The notes under the pieces are model-generated. The model was given only the letters and a program-made list of their open reading frames with translations. It had not been told where the DNA came from and did no database searches. Of a stretch of DNA of 64,000 nt, positions 46,481-54,943 are shown in pieces (position 1 is the stretch's first letter; the number at the start of each line of letters is the position of its first letter). The stretch comes from Salisediminibacterium beveridgei (lineage in GTDB: Bacteria; Bacillota; Bacilli; Bacillales; Salisediminibacteriaceae): NCBI RefSeq assembly GCF_001721685.1, contig NZ_CP012502.1:2108001-2172000 (forward strand). The letters are read 5' to 3'. Both the position numbers and the translations under genes were made by a program.

Positions 46481-47427
46481 ATTCATCTCACAGTCATTTT
46501 GTATGTAACGACGAACTTGGAATTTGCTGTCCTGCTGATCCGGCCGCACTGTTTTTAACACCAAAAGAGAAGAAGCCGGTAGAAATTCACATGTTCATTG
46601 ATCCGCTTTGCCCGGAGTGTTGGGTACTCGAACCATTCGTCAGAAAGCTGCAAATGGAATACAGTTATTATGTCACGATTAAAACATTTATCAGCCACAG
46701 TGGATCGAATATTCTCCCATCATCGGATAAAGAGCTTGGTCGTTTATTTAAAGAAATGGCAAACTCCTACAACGCAACTGCTTGCAGAACGGGAATGCCC
46801 TGTAATGGAGATGTTTGGCATGAACAGGCCATCACAATGCCTTATATTGCGAATCTCGGCATCAAAGCTGCCGAACTTCAAGGAAGAGCCATTGGCTCTA
46901 AATTTTTGAGGAGAGTCCGGGAAGCACTATTTCTGAGGAAAAAGAATATTGCAGACAAAGAAACTTTGATTGAATGTGCCCGTTTTATTGATGGCATGGA
47001 TGTTGAGGAATTCAAGAAAGACCTTAATTCAGAGTCATCAGAAAAAGCCTTAGAATCAGATCGGAAAACAACAAAAGAAATGAACGTTAACCAATTGCCT
47101 GCCTTAATTTTTTTCGGGGATGATGTGAATGAACCTGGCTTAAAAGTCGAAGGTCATTATCCCTATGAAGTCTATGTAGAAATCATTGAAGAACTGGTGG
47201 GAAAACCGTTAAAAAAATGTCCTCCCATTCCATTGACTGATTTCATATCATTTTATTCAATTGTTTCAGAAAAAGAAATTTCGGTTCTTTATGATTTATC
47301 CATGGAAGCTGTCCATAAAGAAATGAAAAAATTAAAGTTACGCCAGATGGTCGATGAAATTCCTACGCGTCAAGGTTATTTATGGAGATACAGGAAAGTG
47401 GAAGAGGTTTCTGAAAAAACCTTTTAA
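46477..47427 (+). CDS. spxH: Spx adaptor protein SpxH (DsbA-like, YjbH)
   Basis: 316 aa. It delivers Spx to ClpXP for degradation. The N-terminus has His and Cys residues (H5, H7, C10, C17, C18) that bind zinc in the family, and a DsbA-like thioredoxin fold with CPEC at residues 45-48. Its substrate gene spx is 4 kb away. The stop is 33 bases from the terminator of the RoxS-like RNA, which also closes this gene. Confidence 0.93.
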   Translation: MNSSHSHFVCNDELGICCPADPAALFLTPKEKKPVEIHMFIDPLCPECWVLEPFVRKLQMEYSYYVTIKTFISHSGSNILPSSDKELGRLFKEMANSYNATACRTGMPCNGDVWHEQAITMPYIANLGIKAAELQGRAIGSKFLRRVREALFLRKKNIADKETLIECARFIDGMDVEEFKKDLNSESSEKALESDRKTTKEMNVNQLPALIFFGDDVNEPGLKVEGHYPYEVYVEIIEELVGKPLKKCPPIPLTDFISFYSIVSEKEISVLYDLSMEAVHKEMKKLKLRQMVDEIPTRQGYLWRYRKVEEVSEKTF

Positions 47428-47457
47428 ATGAAATCATATTAATCCTTTTTATAAATA

Positions 47458-47582
47458 CCAAAAAGCGCCGGGTGGGGTAGACCCGGCGCTTTTTGGCGGA
47501 GCTTTGTCTTTTCAGAAAGGTTGTACGTCAAGGGGTTAAGACGAAACACATAAGCTTAGGGGGAGTTATGTGATTCCTTTCA
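47458..47582 (-). ncRNA. roxS: RoxS/RsaE-type regulatory small RNA
   Basis: About 125 bases. The predicted 5' end GAAAGGAATCACATAAC resembles the start of S. aureus RsaE as I recall it. C-rich motifs follow (ACTCCCCCTAA, TTAACCCCTTG, CTACCCCACC), which pair with ribosome sites of target mRNAs in this family. The transcript ends in the strong hairpin at 47460-47495. Promoter TTGCCG-17-TATATT. The location between yjbH (spxH) and pepF is the same as that of RsaE in Staphylococcus. RoxS tunes central metabolism to NADH and NO signals. Confidence 0.83.
47460..47495. terminator. bidirectional terminator of spxH and the small RNA
   Basis: AAAAGCGCCGGGT, loop, ACCCGGCGCTTTTT; symmetrical, with T runs on both strands. 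Confidence 0.95.
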
Positions 47583-47641
47583 CAACTTGAATATACCAAA
47601 GATCGCCGCTCCCGGCAATCATTTTGTGATTTGGTTCACAA
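47568..47641 (-). promoter_or_regulatory. roxS promoter flanked by two Rex/Fnr-type palindromes
   Basis: -35 TTGCCG (47613-47618), 17 bases, -10 TATATT (47590-47595) on the minus strand. Upstream box 47624-47641 reads TTGTGATTTGGTTCACAA, one mismatch from TTGTGAA-N4-TTCACAA (Rex) and also TGTGA-N6-TCACA (Fnr). A second TGTGA-N6-TCACA at 47569-47584 covers the start site. Confidence 0.75.
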
Positions 47642-47670
47642 AATGGACAAAATATAGTGTTGAATACAAC

Positions 47671-47705
47671 GTAATGGCCGGGATATCAAAAATCCAGGCC
47701 ATTAC
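47671..47705. terminator. hairpin at the end of pepF
   Basis: GTAATGGCC, 17-base loop, GGCCATTAC; no long T run, so a weak terminator or mRNA end structure. Confidence 0.5.
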
Positions 47706-47725
47706 AAGATTGCTTTATGATTCGA

Positions 47726-49531
47726 TTAATCAAACATCAGCTCTTCGAGTTCATTTAACGTTTCTTCAAACACTTTTAATGCCTGTTCAACCGGTTCTGC
47801 AGATGTCATATCCACTCCGGCTTTTTTCAATACTTCGATTGGGTAATCCGAATTCCCTGCTTTCAGATAATCAACAAATCGGGTGACTGCCGGTTCTCCT
47901 TCGTTCAGAATTTGTTTAGCCAATGCAGTTGCAGCACTGTACCCAGTTGCATACTGATACACATAGAAATTCATATAGAAATGAGGAATTCGCGCCCATT
48001 CCATAGCAATTTCATCGTCAATAACCAATTGATCACCAAAGTATTTACGATTCAGCTCATAATACCATTCGCTCAACGAATCAGCTGTTAAAGGCACACC
48101 CGCTTCTGCTTTTTCGTGGATCAGCTGTTCAAATTCGGCAAACATCGTTTGACGGAAAACTGTGCCTCTGAACCCTTCAAGAAACTGGTTCAACAGATAC
48201 AACTTACGCTGCTTATCCGTTTCCTTGTTTTGCAGATAATGATTCAATAATGCTTCGTTTGTTGTTGAAGCGACCTCTGCTACAAAAATCGAGTAATCGG
48301 CATAAGGGAATGGCTGGTATTTCCGTGTATAATAGCTGTGCACGGAATGACCGAATTCATGCGCCAGCGTAAACAGATTGTTCACATCATCCTGCCAGTT
48401 CATCAGCACATATGGTTTTGTTCCGAACGTCCCTGATGAATATGCGCCACTTCTTTTCCCCTGATTTTCTTCAACATCAACCCAGCGTTTATTCAGCCCT
48501 TCCTGAACGATTGAAACATACTCATCCCCCATCGGTTTCAAGCCTTCCACCATGAGCTCCTTCGCTTCCTCGTAGCTGACTTTCATATCCACATCTTTCA
48601 CAATCGGTGTATAGAGATCCCACATGTGGAGTTCATCGACACCAAGCGCACGCTTACGAATGTCAATATAGCGATGGAGCAGATGCAAATTCTTATTCAC
48701 CGTGTTCACCAGTTGATCGTAGACAACTTCCGGTATATGGTTTTTACTCATCGCAGCTTCCCGCGCATTGTTATAGTTGCGTACGCTTGCCTGAAATAAG
48801 TTTTTCTTTACGTTACCACTCAAGGTTGATGCAAAGGTATTTCTGAAATTCGTATACGTAGAATACATAGCTTTGAAGGCATCTTCTCTGACCCTTCGAT
48901 CATCACTTTGTAAAAAGCGAATGAAGCGACCGTGGGATACTTCTGTTTCATTTCCATCTTCGTCTTTGATAGTTGGAAATTTCAAATCAGCATTGTTCAA
49001 CATACCGAATGTGGAAGATGCTGCGCTGGTGACTTCTCCTGCCTGAGCAAGCAATGACTCCTCCTTTTCGGATAATACATGAGGGCGCTTTTTATTCAAT
49101 CTTTCAAAAGCATGCTCATACAGTTTTAACTCTTCTTTCTCTTCAAGAAATGCTTGCAGTTTTTCTTCCTGGATTGACAATAACTCAGGCGTAATGAATG
49201 ATCCCGCTTTGGACGCTTTTGTCACAAGTTGTGATGCCCTGTCATGCAATCCCTGATAATAGGAATTGGTTGTATCCTGGTCATAACGCATACGTGCATA
49301 AACAAACAATTTACCAAGTTTGATCGATAACGCATCTTCAAATTGCAATGCAAGGTACAATTGTTCAGCGGATTCAGATAAAGTCCCTTGGAACTTCTCG
49401 ATTTCAGGAATCTCTTTACTGATCTCTTCAAATAATGTTTCCCATTCGTCGTCTGTCTTAAAAATGTCCTCAAGATCCCAGGTTTTTTCAACCGGGATTT
49501 CTTCTCTTTTCGGTAAAGCAGATGTGGCCAT
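47726..49531 (-). CDS. pepF: oligoendopeptidase F
   Basis: 601 aa cytoplasmic M3 zinc metallopeptidase that cuts short peptides. The zinc site HEFGHSVH lies at about residue 388, with downstream Glu in VAEVASTTNEAL. Two ATG codons are adjacent; the second (49531) has the better distance to GGAGG. Located between roxS and coiA as in Bacillus and Staphylococcus. Confidence 0.95.
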   Translation of the reverse strand: MATSALPKREEIPVEKTWDLEDIFKTDDEWETLFEEISKEIPEIEKFQGTLSESAEQLYLALQFEDALSIKLGKLFVYARMRYDQDTTNSYYQGLHDRASQLVTKASKAGSFITPELLSIQEEKLQAFLEEKEELKLYEHAFERLNKKRPHVLSEKEESLLAQAGEVTSAASSTFGMLNNADLKFPTIKDEDGNETEVSHGRFIRFLQSDDRRVREDAFKAMYSTYTNFRNTFASTLSGNVKKNLFQASVRNYNNAREAAMSKNHIPEVVYDQLVNTVNKNLHLLHRYIDIRKRALGVDELHMWDLYTPIVKDVDMKVSYEEAKELMVEGLKPMGDEYVSIVQEGLNKRWVDVEENQGKRSGAYSSGTFGTKPYVLMNWQDDVNNLFTLAHEFGHSVHSYYTRKYQPFPYADYSIFVAEVASTTNEALLNHYLQNKETDKQRKLYLLNQFLEGFRGTVFRQTMFAEFEQLIHEKAEAGVPLTADSLSEWYYELNRKYFGDQLVIDDEIAMEWARIPHFYMNFYVYQYATGYSAATALAKQILNEGEPAVTRFVDYLKAGNSDYPIEVLKKAGVDMTSAEPVEQALKVFEETLNELEELMFD

Positions 49532-49621
49532 CATGGCACCTCCAAATTAGGTTCAATGTTCTTTTCAATTGCAACATATTCATTGTATCGAATTTCCGAT
49601 TTGCAATTCAAGACATTGCTA

Positions 49622-50665
49622 TTATTTTTTTCGCGTCTCTAAATAAGTCAAATATCGTTTGCTGATCAATTCATCATCTTGCAAGAGTGTTTCGAGATTT
49701 TTTTTAACCGTGATGGAATGTTCCAATTGATAAACACCAGGATATTCCTGCCCGACTACGCCCAATTCATGTAACCAGCATACAAATTCGGTGACTAAAA
49801 GTCGCATTCGACCTCTGTCCTCCATGAAGTTTGATCTGATCTGTATGATCCCCTTACCGACAGCTTCACTCATCAGATCACAAAGATCAGTGATCACAAT
49901 CCGATCTCTCCGTTGAATGACTGCTAAAAGCAGCCATGTCTGCCAGATTTCCGGAGGGGTTTTCAATATGTATTGTTGCTGAAGCGGCACGCGGCAGATA
50001 GCTGGAAAATAATTCAGGTTCAATCCGTACTCTTGGAGCAAACCCAGCACAGTTCGTTCTCCTTGATTCAAGGATAAGGTTTTCTGGAGCCTCTTACGCT
50101 TTGTTTGGCTGAGCCACCTTCTGATAAAGGAGTCTGAGAAACAGACAGTGAACTGATTAATCACGCTTTTATTCAAAAATGCACCGATGGATAATTCATC
50201 ATCGGGTACATACTCACAGGCAGTTAATGTCCGGTTCTGCAAGTAAAAATAACCGTGCCTGAAAAGCCATGTACCTTTTTCCACATCGATATAACAGGCA
50301 TGCGGAACAGGTTTCATTTGTATCAACAGCTCATCTAGAAGAGTCATTTTCTGGTCACTGTTTAAACCATCAACCTGATCCACCCCCACCCAGAAAGGCA
50401 CGATATCAACAGATAAATAGTCTTCATAACGCATCCGGAAATCTTTTCTGTTAATAAAGGAAAGCTGGATTTCAATTACATATTCCTGGTCTTTGAACTG
50501 AAAATAGATATCCGCACGTCGCTGAATCACTGGAATCCATTTTTCGGTTTCCGAAATGACCCCCTTTCTTGCTAACCATTCAACGACAAATGCCTTTGCA
50601 CTTTGATGAGTGGCACTTTCATTTGATTCCTTTTGATAATCATGTTGTTCTTCTTTGCAAAGCAT
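49622..50665 (-). CDS. coiA: competence protein CoiA-like, shortened N-terminus
   Basis: 347 aa. Residues from about 15 onward follow the CoiA pattern: ESATHQSAKAFVVEWL, then the nuclease-like core RRADIYF...YVIEIQLS and YYLSVDIVPFWVGV-type segments. CoiA acts with RecA and DprA in natural transformation. The usual first 50-60 residues with the CPxC and HFAH zinc-like motifs are missing; only LCKEEQHD remains, and the terminator of mecA lies just upstream, so there is no room for them. The ATG at 50665 follows GGTGATCTACCT. It may be partly degenerate or a divergent CoiA. Confidence 0.8.
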   Translation of the reverse strand: MLCKEEQHDYQKESNESATHQSAKAFVVEWLARKGVISETEKWIPVIQRRADIYFQFKDQEYVIEIQLSFINRKDFRMRYEDYLSVDIVPFWVGVDQVDGLNSDQKMTLLDELLIQMKPVPHACYIDVEKGTWLFRHGYFYLQNRTLTACEYVPDDELSIGAFLNKSVINQFTVCFSDSFIRRWLSQTKRKRLQKTLSLNQGERTVLGLLQEYGLNLNYFPAICRVPLQQQYILKTPPEIWQTWLLLAVIQRRDRIVITDLCDLMSEAVGKGIIQIRSNFMEDRGRMRLLVTEFVCWLHELGVVGQEYPGVYQLEHSITVKKNLETLLQDDELISKRYLTYLETRKK

Positions 50666-50710
50666 AGGTAGATCACCCACTTTATGAGAACGTATATTCT
50701 TTTCTTTGGC

Positions 50711-50741
50711 AAAAAGAAAAGCCGAACGAATCGGCTTTTCT
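50711..50741 (-). terminator. terminator after mecA
   Basis: On the minus strand GAAAAGCCGATTCG..CGGCTTTTCTTTTT; it starts within the mecA stop codon region. Confidence 0.9.
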
Positions 50742-51387
50742 AAAAATTATCTCTAAACACTTCTACAGCATTTTTTTCAGCAATCACTTTTCCATACTCT
50801 TTTAACAGATGAACACTGACATCCGTTTCATTACCAAATTCCAGCGCTTGGCTCACAATGTTATCCTGTTCTGCTTCGGAAAAAGAATCGTCCACCGTCA
50901 CTTCGAAAAAATACTTGTTTTTGTAGTGATACAATGTGGAAAGGACATCCTCTTCAAAGTTCTTACTGAACTGAATAAAGTCTTCCAAATCATCCAATTC
51001 AAAAACGACAGTCAGAATTTTGTCTCTGCTTACGTTTTTAGGTTTTGCATCTGTATAGCCACGATCAAGCATATCTGCTAAATTACCATCTTGGTCCGTA
51101 TCGAGATCTTCTTCCATTGGAATTTCCAGATTCACTTTGCCATCGTTGATTTGCCCTCGAGTCACAATAACTTCAAGACCCTTATCTAACGCATGAACCT
51201 GCACCCAAAGCGGACCGTTCATTTCAAATTGATCTTGATCACTGACTTCGTTCATCATTTCAAAAAATAATTCCTCACCTTTATCTCTGTTATACCAGAT
51301 TTCTTCTTTGTTAAAGCCTCTGTTTTCAATATCATTATAAGTGATAAAGAATTTTATTGTCGTTTCATTAATTCTTTCGATTTCCAT
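50740..51387 (-). CDS. mecA: adaptor protein MecA
   Basis: 215 aa, the normal length. It targets ComK and other proteins to ClpCP and in B. subtilis also regulates Spx-like stress. The N-terminal MEIERINETTIKFFITYNDIENRGF binds substrates, an acidic linker lies at about 85-115, and the C-terminal domain (DDLEDFIQFSKNF, LYHYKNKYFFEV) binds ClpC. AAAGGGTGAGGTTGA precedes the ATG. No ComZ or ComK gene is in view. Confidence 0.95.
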   Translation of the reverse strand: MEIERINETTIKFFITYNDIENRGFNKEEIWYNRDKGEELFFEMMNEVSDQDQFEMNGPLWVQVHALDKGLEVIVTRGQINDGKVNLEIPMEEDLDTDQDGNLADMLDRGYTDAKPKNVSRDKILTVVFELDDLEDFIQFSKNFEEDVLSTLYHYKNKYFFEVTVDDSFSEAEQDNIVSQALEFGNETDVSVHLLKEYGKVIAEKNAVEVFRDNF

Positions 51388-51579
51388 TCAACCTCACCCT
51401 TTCACGAGAGAATTGATCGTGCTTGAATGCAAGCTTACTACCGCTTTACCCTTTTTTCTTCAGTTATAACAATCAATTCTTTGAAACATTAAGATATTAC
51501 GTCCATTGTATAGGAGTTAAAGCAAAATGAAAAGGATAAAATCTTCGATTCACATCGGCGTTTGTTAGTACAAATAGTC

Positions 51580-51617
51580 AAAAAAAGCCAGCCGCAGTGA
51601 TTGACGGAAGGCTTTTT
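51580..51617 (-). terminator. terminator after spx
   Basis: On the minus strand AAAAAGCC(TTCCG), loop, (CGGCT)GGCTTTTTTT. Confidence 0.8.
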
Positions 51618-51629
51618 AAACGATGCCAA

Positions 51630-52031
51630 TTATTCATTCACCAAATGTTTTGAAGCTTCCTGCAATTGAAAAGTACGGACTGTTCGAGGGAGGAATCTTC
51701 GGATTTCAGCCTCATTATAACCAACCTGAATCCGCTTTTCATCAAGTATAATTGGCCTTCTGAGAAGCCCGGGATTATCACTGATCAGCTGAAACAACTG
51801 CTGTAACGGCATCATATCCAGTTCAACTTCCAGTTCTTGAAAAACTTTTGATCGGGTTGAAATAATTTCATCTGTGCCATCTTCAGTCATGCGAACAATC
51901 TGTTTAACTTCTTCTACAGACAATGGATCAGAAAATATATTTCGTTCCTGAAAAGCAATGTCATGTTCCTGCAACCACGCCTTGGCTTTTCTGCAGGATG
52001 TACAGCTGGGCGATGTGAACAAAGTTACCAT
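51630..52031 (-). CDS. spx: transcriptional regulator Spx
   Basis: 133 aa ArsC-like protein that binds the RNA polymerase alpha subunit and switches on thiol-stress genes. The redox switch C10-TS-C13 is at the N-terminus; the Arg-rich GLLRRPI segment and the helix [14 protein letters not shown] are conserved. GGGAGGCGTCATC precedes the ATG. Its turnover factor SpxH is encoded 4 kb away, and a PerR-like box overlaps its promoter. Confidence 0.96.
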   Translation of the reverse strand: MVTLFTSPSCTSCRKAKAWLQEHDIAFQERNIFSDPLSVEEVKQIVRMTEDGTDEIISTRSKVFQELEVELDMMPLQQLFQLISDNPGLLRRPIILDEKRIQVGYNEAEIRRFLPRTVRTFQLQEASKHLVNE

Positions 52032-52106
52032 GATGACGCCTCCCTTAAGTTTAAAGTCAGTTTGTTTCCCACATTCTCAATTAAACTGTAATAATCCGTC
52101 CGCTAT

Positions 52107-52145
52107 TTATAATAATTATTATACAATAAATAGTCTCGTTTGAAA
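52107..52145 (-). promoter_or_regulatory. spx promoter with PerR-like box
   Basis: On the minus strand TTTCAA (52140-52145), 16 bases, TATAAT (52118-52123). The bases 52107-52121 read TTATAATAATTATTA, one mismatch from the PerR consensus TTATAATNATTATAA, overlapping the -10 and start region. Confidence 0.7.
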
Positions 52146-52437
52146 AGCCTTTTTTCAAAAAAGCTTGAACAAAAGTTGTACTGACTATGTAAAGCAATGT
52201 ATCATAATTGAGGTGTTCCCTGAAACCGTTGTTTTAAACATCAAAATCCGTATTTTCTGAATAATTTTAATGTACTTTCATTCCATCTTTACTTTATAAT
52301 ACGTCTGAAACAGGATTCAGGTTTCATCATGACTGATATTTTTTCAATTAGATTTGTTAATTATCAGAACAGACCAACCTGGCTTATCTTTGATGTTCGG
52401 TTTTGCAGCCTGACCTTTTCATTTTTTGCCAATCGCA
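52146..52437. other. upstream region of spx
   Basis: About 290 AT-rich bases without a supported gene. Near 52151-52163 CTTTTTTCAAAAAAG forms a short palindrome. In B. subtilis spx has several promoters in the equivalent region. Confidence 0.4.
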
Positions 52438-52462
52438 TAAAAAACCGCAGCAATGCTGCGGT
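52438..52462 (-). terminator. terminator after the 43-aa gene
   Basis: On the minus strand AACCGCAGC, loop, GCTGCGGTTTTTTATG. Confidence 0.9.
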
Positions 52463-52518
52463 TGTATACTTCCTGATTATATGAGTATCAAAAGAACCTC
52501 CAGCTATTTTACTTATTT

Positions 52519-52650
52519 TCATCCAGCAGCTCTCATATTCGATACTGTTTTGCCTTTAGTTCGTGGGACTTTGTTTACCTCTTCCCATTTTCGTTTTAAC
52601 AGATCTCGCCATAACAATTTTTTCTTTTTTCTTTTTTCACGATTACTCAT
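52519..52650 (-). CDS. 43-aa strongly basic protein
   Basis: Not recognised. MSNREKRKKKKLLWRDLLKRKWEEV begins with a long run of Lys/Arg, and the rest (NKVPRTKGKTVSNMRAAG) is polar; the peptide has about 15 basic residues and could bind nucleic acid. AAAGGAG lies eight bases before the ATG and a terminator follows 56 bases after the stop. It lies between yjbC and spx. Confidence 0.65.
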   Translation of the reverse strand: MSNREKRKKKKLLWRDLLKRKWEEVNKVPRTKGKTVSNMRAAG

Positions 52651-52719
52651 CACAAACACTCCTTTCTGAATTGACATTTTCATCATGATTGGAAAAATGT
52701 TCGTGACCTTATTATCCTT

Positions 52720-53295
52720 TTAAGCTGAAGGCTCTTTGTCATCATTATCGTCTTGATCATCATAGGTTAATACTTCATCCACGGATTGATAAGACTTTCC
52801 GTAGAGCATTTTATCTTTATACGTATGAATATTTTCATACGTTAAGCACATTTTATTATAAATGCTTTCCTCCGAATCATTTTCCGGTGACCAGAATAAT
52901 ATTTCAAGTTCAGTCATTTCGCCAGTTGCCAAAGAGCGTCTTGAATACCCGATCGACTGTGCATGTGTGAATCCTTCGCGGTTATAAAAGCGCATTCGTT
53001 TTTCTGCATCAGTTTCTTCATAATCGACAGGTTCGACCTCCAAAATGATTGGCTTCTGTTTCTCTTTCATCGTTTGTAACAACTTTTTTCCAAGACCCTG
53101 TCCGCGTGCATCTTTGGAAACAAACAGATAATCGATAAACAGGAAATCATCGGTTTCAACGTACATCAATACATGCATTGGTCCTTCATCTTTTTTATAA
53201 ACATCTTTCTTTTCTTTGAGCAGAAGATCCATATGCTCTTTTGACTTCATTTCCTCAACCGGGAAATATTGACTCAATTTTTCATACCAATTCAT
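52720..53295 (-). CDS. yjbC: GNAT family acetyltransferase (YjbC-like)
   Basis: 191 aa, same size as B. subtilis YjbC. The acetyl-CoA motif is SKDARGQGLGKKLL (about residue 70), followed by RFYNREGF. The C-terminal tail is very acidic (DDQDDNDDKE). Substrate unknown. The start MNWYEKL lies ten bases after GGAGG; the longer frame upstream lacks a ribosome site. In B. subtilis yjbC is co-transcribed with spx; here a small gene with its own terminator stands between them. Confidence 0.88.
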   Translation of the reverse strand: MNWYEKLSQYFPVEEMKSKEHMDLLLKEKKDVYKKDEGPMHVLMYVETDDFLFIDYLFVSKDARGQGLGKKLLQTMKEKQKPIILEVEPVDYEETDAEKRMRFYNREGFTHAQSIGYSRRSLATGEMTELEILFWSPENDSEESIYNKMCLTYENIHTYKDKMLYGKSYQSVDEVLTYDDQDDNDDKEPSA

Positions 53296-53475
53296 CCAAT
53301 GTGTACCTCCGTTGTTTAATCCTGCTGCAGGTAAATCTTTATTCTTTATTATATTATATAACATGATTCACTTACACGAAACCTTAATTAACAAACATGA
53401 GTATAGATGAGAAGTGATGAGTGTGATGAATCGTACTCTGCTGCCCGGTGTTCTTTGATTTCCTTCCGATAATTT

Positions 53476-53505
53476 AAAAAGCCTCCACCAGTGTCAGGCG
53501 GAGGC
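53476..53505 (-). terminator. terminator after the COG1306-type gene
   Basis: On the minus strand GCCTCCGCC, loop, GGTGGAGGCTTTTT. Confidence 0.9.
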
Positions 53506-53515
53506 ATTGATTACG

Positions 53516-54757
53516 TTATTCTTCTGATAAATCGAGGTCAAGCATATAATCCACGTTCTCAGTATAGCGGTTCCCGGCATTCCATAAGAGGAATTCATGG
53601 ATATCGTTGTCATAAAGTGCTTGAATTTGTGCTTCCACTTCTGACTTCCCGTAGTTCAGATAATTACCTGAGCCTAAATAGCTGGCAGTGAAATCCTGGA
53701 TCCAAGGCCGCGATACCGGTGGATCATCCAATGCTCCCAGTACTTCGTTTTCCACTTGAGAATACTCATCGATGAGCTCATATGGATAAAGATCCGGTTT
53801 ATCGATTCCGAAGTATGGGCCCCAGTGACTCGGATAGATCATCGAGGAGATGACATCCACATTTTCTGAGATTCTGCTGAAATTCTGTCCAATGCCCGGC
53901 GTCTGTTCAATCGTGGCTGCATAACCGAAAATATCTACTGAAACATCGACATCGTATGGCTCCAATTCTTCCCTGGCATAAGCAACAAAGTCCGTCACTG
54001 CATCAACCCTGCGCTGTACGTTATCCCCTGGACTGTCCATATAATCTTCGACATCATAGTCCAAATCGTCGTCACGGTTTTCAAATCCTTCAGGGAATCT
54101 TACGTAGTCAAACTGAATATCCTGAAAACCCATTTCAGCAGCTCGTTTGGCGATTTCCACATTGTATTCCCAGACTTCTTTCATAAACGGATTCACAAAT
54201 GCCTCGCCGCGACGGTTTTTCCAGACCTCTCCATTTTGAGTGAAAGAAAGATCAGGACGCTTTTCAGCAAGCACTGTATCTTTGAATACTACAATACGAG
54301 CAATCGGATAAATCTCATGTTCTTCAAGTGTGGACATCAATTCGTGTGGATCTTTAATCATTCTTTGGGAAATATCATAATAAAAATCATCTTCATCTTC
54401 CGGACGGTACGTCAAATAACCATCATCGTCTTTTATATCTATGACCATAGCATTCAGATCGGTCGTATCAGTCAATTCCAGAAGGGAGTCCATTCTCGAT
54501 CCGCCCGCAGAATGACCTGTGACGAATATTCCTCTGACTGCATCGGGATATGCGAATGTATAACCCGAATCAAAAGTGAAACGTGCAATGCTTTCAGGCC
54601 ATGTTCTCGGGGTCATGCCGTTTAATTTTTCAACATGTAATCCTGCTGTTAAGTACTCTTCATTTTCATTGTTCTCTGCTTGAACTGTTGTCTGGCCGGC
54701 TAAGATCATAAATCCTGCCGCAGCTGCAACGATTCCCGTTGCCAAGGTCTTTTTCAT
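53516..54757 (-). CDS. secreted putative glycoside hydrolase (DUF4015/COG1306 type)
   Basis: 413 aa. A signal peptide is clear: MKKTLATGIVAAAAGFMIL then AGQTTVQAE (cut near residue 28). The rest resembles the GH13/GHL10-like barrel of the DUF4015 family: VRGIFVTG, AMVIDIKDDDG, YPIARIVVFKD, IQFDYVRFP, SVDIFGY, MIYPSHWG. Substrate unknown, likely a cell-wall or exopolysaccharide sugar. The start at 54757 follows GCAGGGAACAAA; the frame runs 26 codons further upstream without a ribosome site. Confidence 0.85.
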   Translation of the reverse strand: MKKTLATGIVAAAAGFMILAGQTTVQAENNENEEYLTAGLHVEKLNGMTPRTWPESIARFTFDSGYTFAYPDAVRGIFVTGHSAGGSRMDSLLELTDTTDLNAMVIDIKDDDGYLTYRPEDEDDFYYDISQRMIKDPHELMSTLEEHEIYPIARIVVFKDTVLAEKRPDLSFTQNGEVWKNRRGEAFVNPFMKEVWEYNVEIAKRAAEMGFQDIQFDYVRFPEGFENRDDDLDYDVEDYMDSPGDNVQRRVDAVTDFVAYAREELEPYDVDVSVDIFGYAATIEQTPGIGQNFSRISENVDVISSMIYPSHWGPYFGIDKPDLYPYELIDEYSQVENEVLGALDDPPVSRPWIQDFTASYLGSGNYLNYGKSEVEAQIQALYDNDIHEFLLWNAGNRYTENVDYMLDLDLSEE

Positions 54758-54943
54758 TTTGTTCCCTGCCTTATATTCAAATTCACCTGTCTGGTGTTGT
54801 AGATCACTGTTGCTTACTAAATTATACATGCTCAAACTTCTTTTACCAATACAAATTTAAAGAATACACTATTTTTTTTAATTGACAGTTTACTGCCTGC
54901 TGCTCTATAATCATTTTCAATTCAGTTACAAGGAGGGTGCAGG

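Noticed and set aside
47625..47640. TGTGA-N6-TCACA near pepF taken as a Crp catabolite site
   Set aside because: Bacillaceae do not use cAMP-Crp this way; position and extended symmetry fit Rex or Fnr control of the small RNA.
47587..47886. 99-aa plus-strand frame over the roxS promoter and pepF end
   Set aside because: It overlaps regulatory palindromes and the antisense of pepF; no ribosome site.
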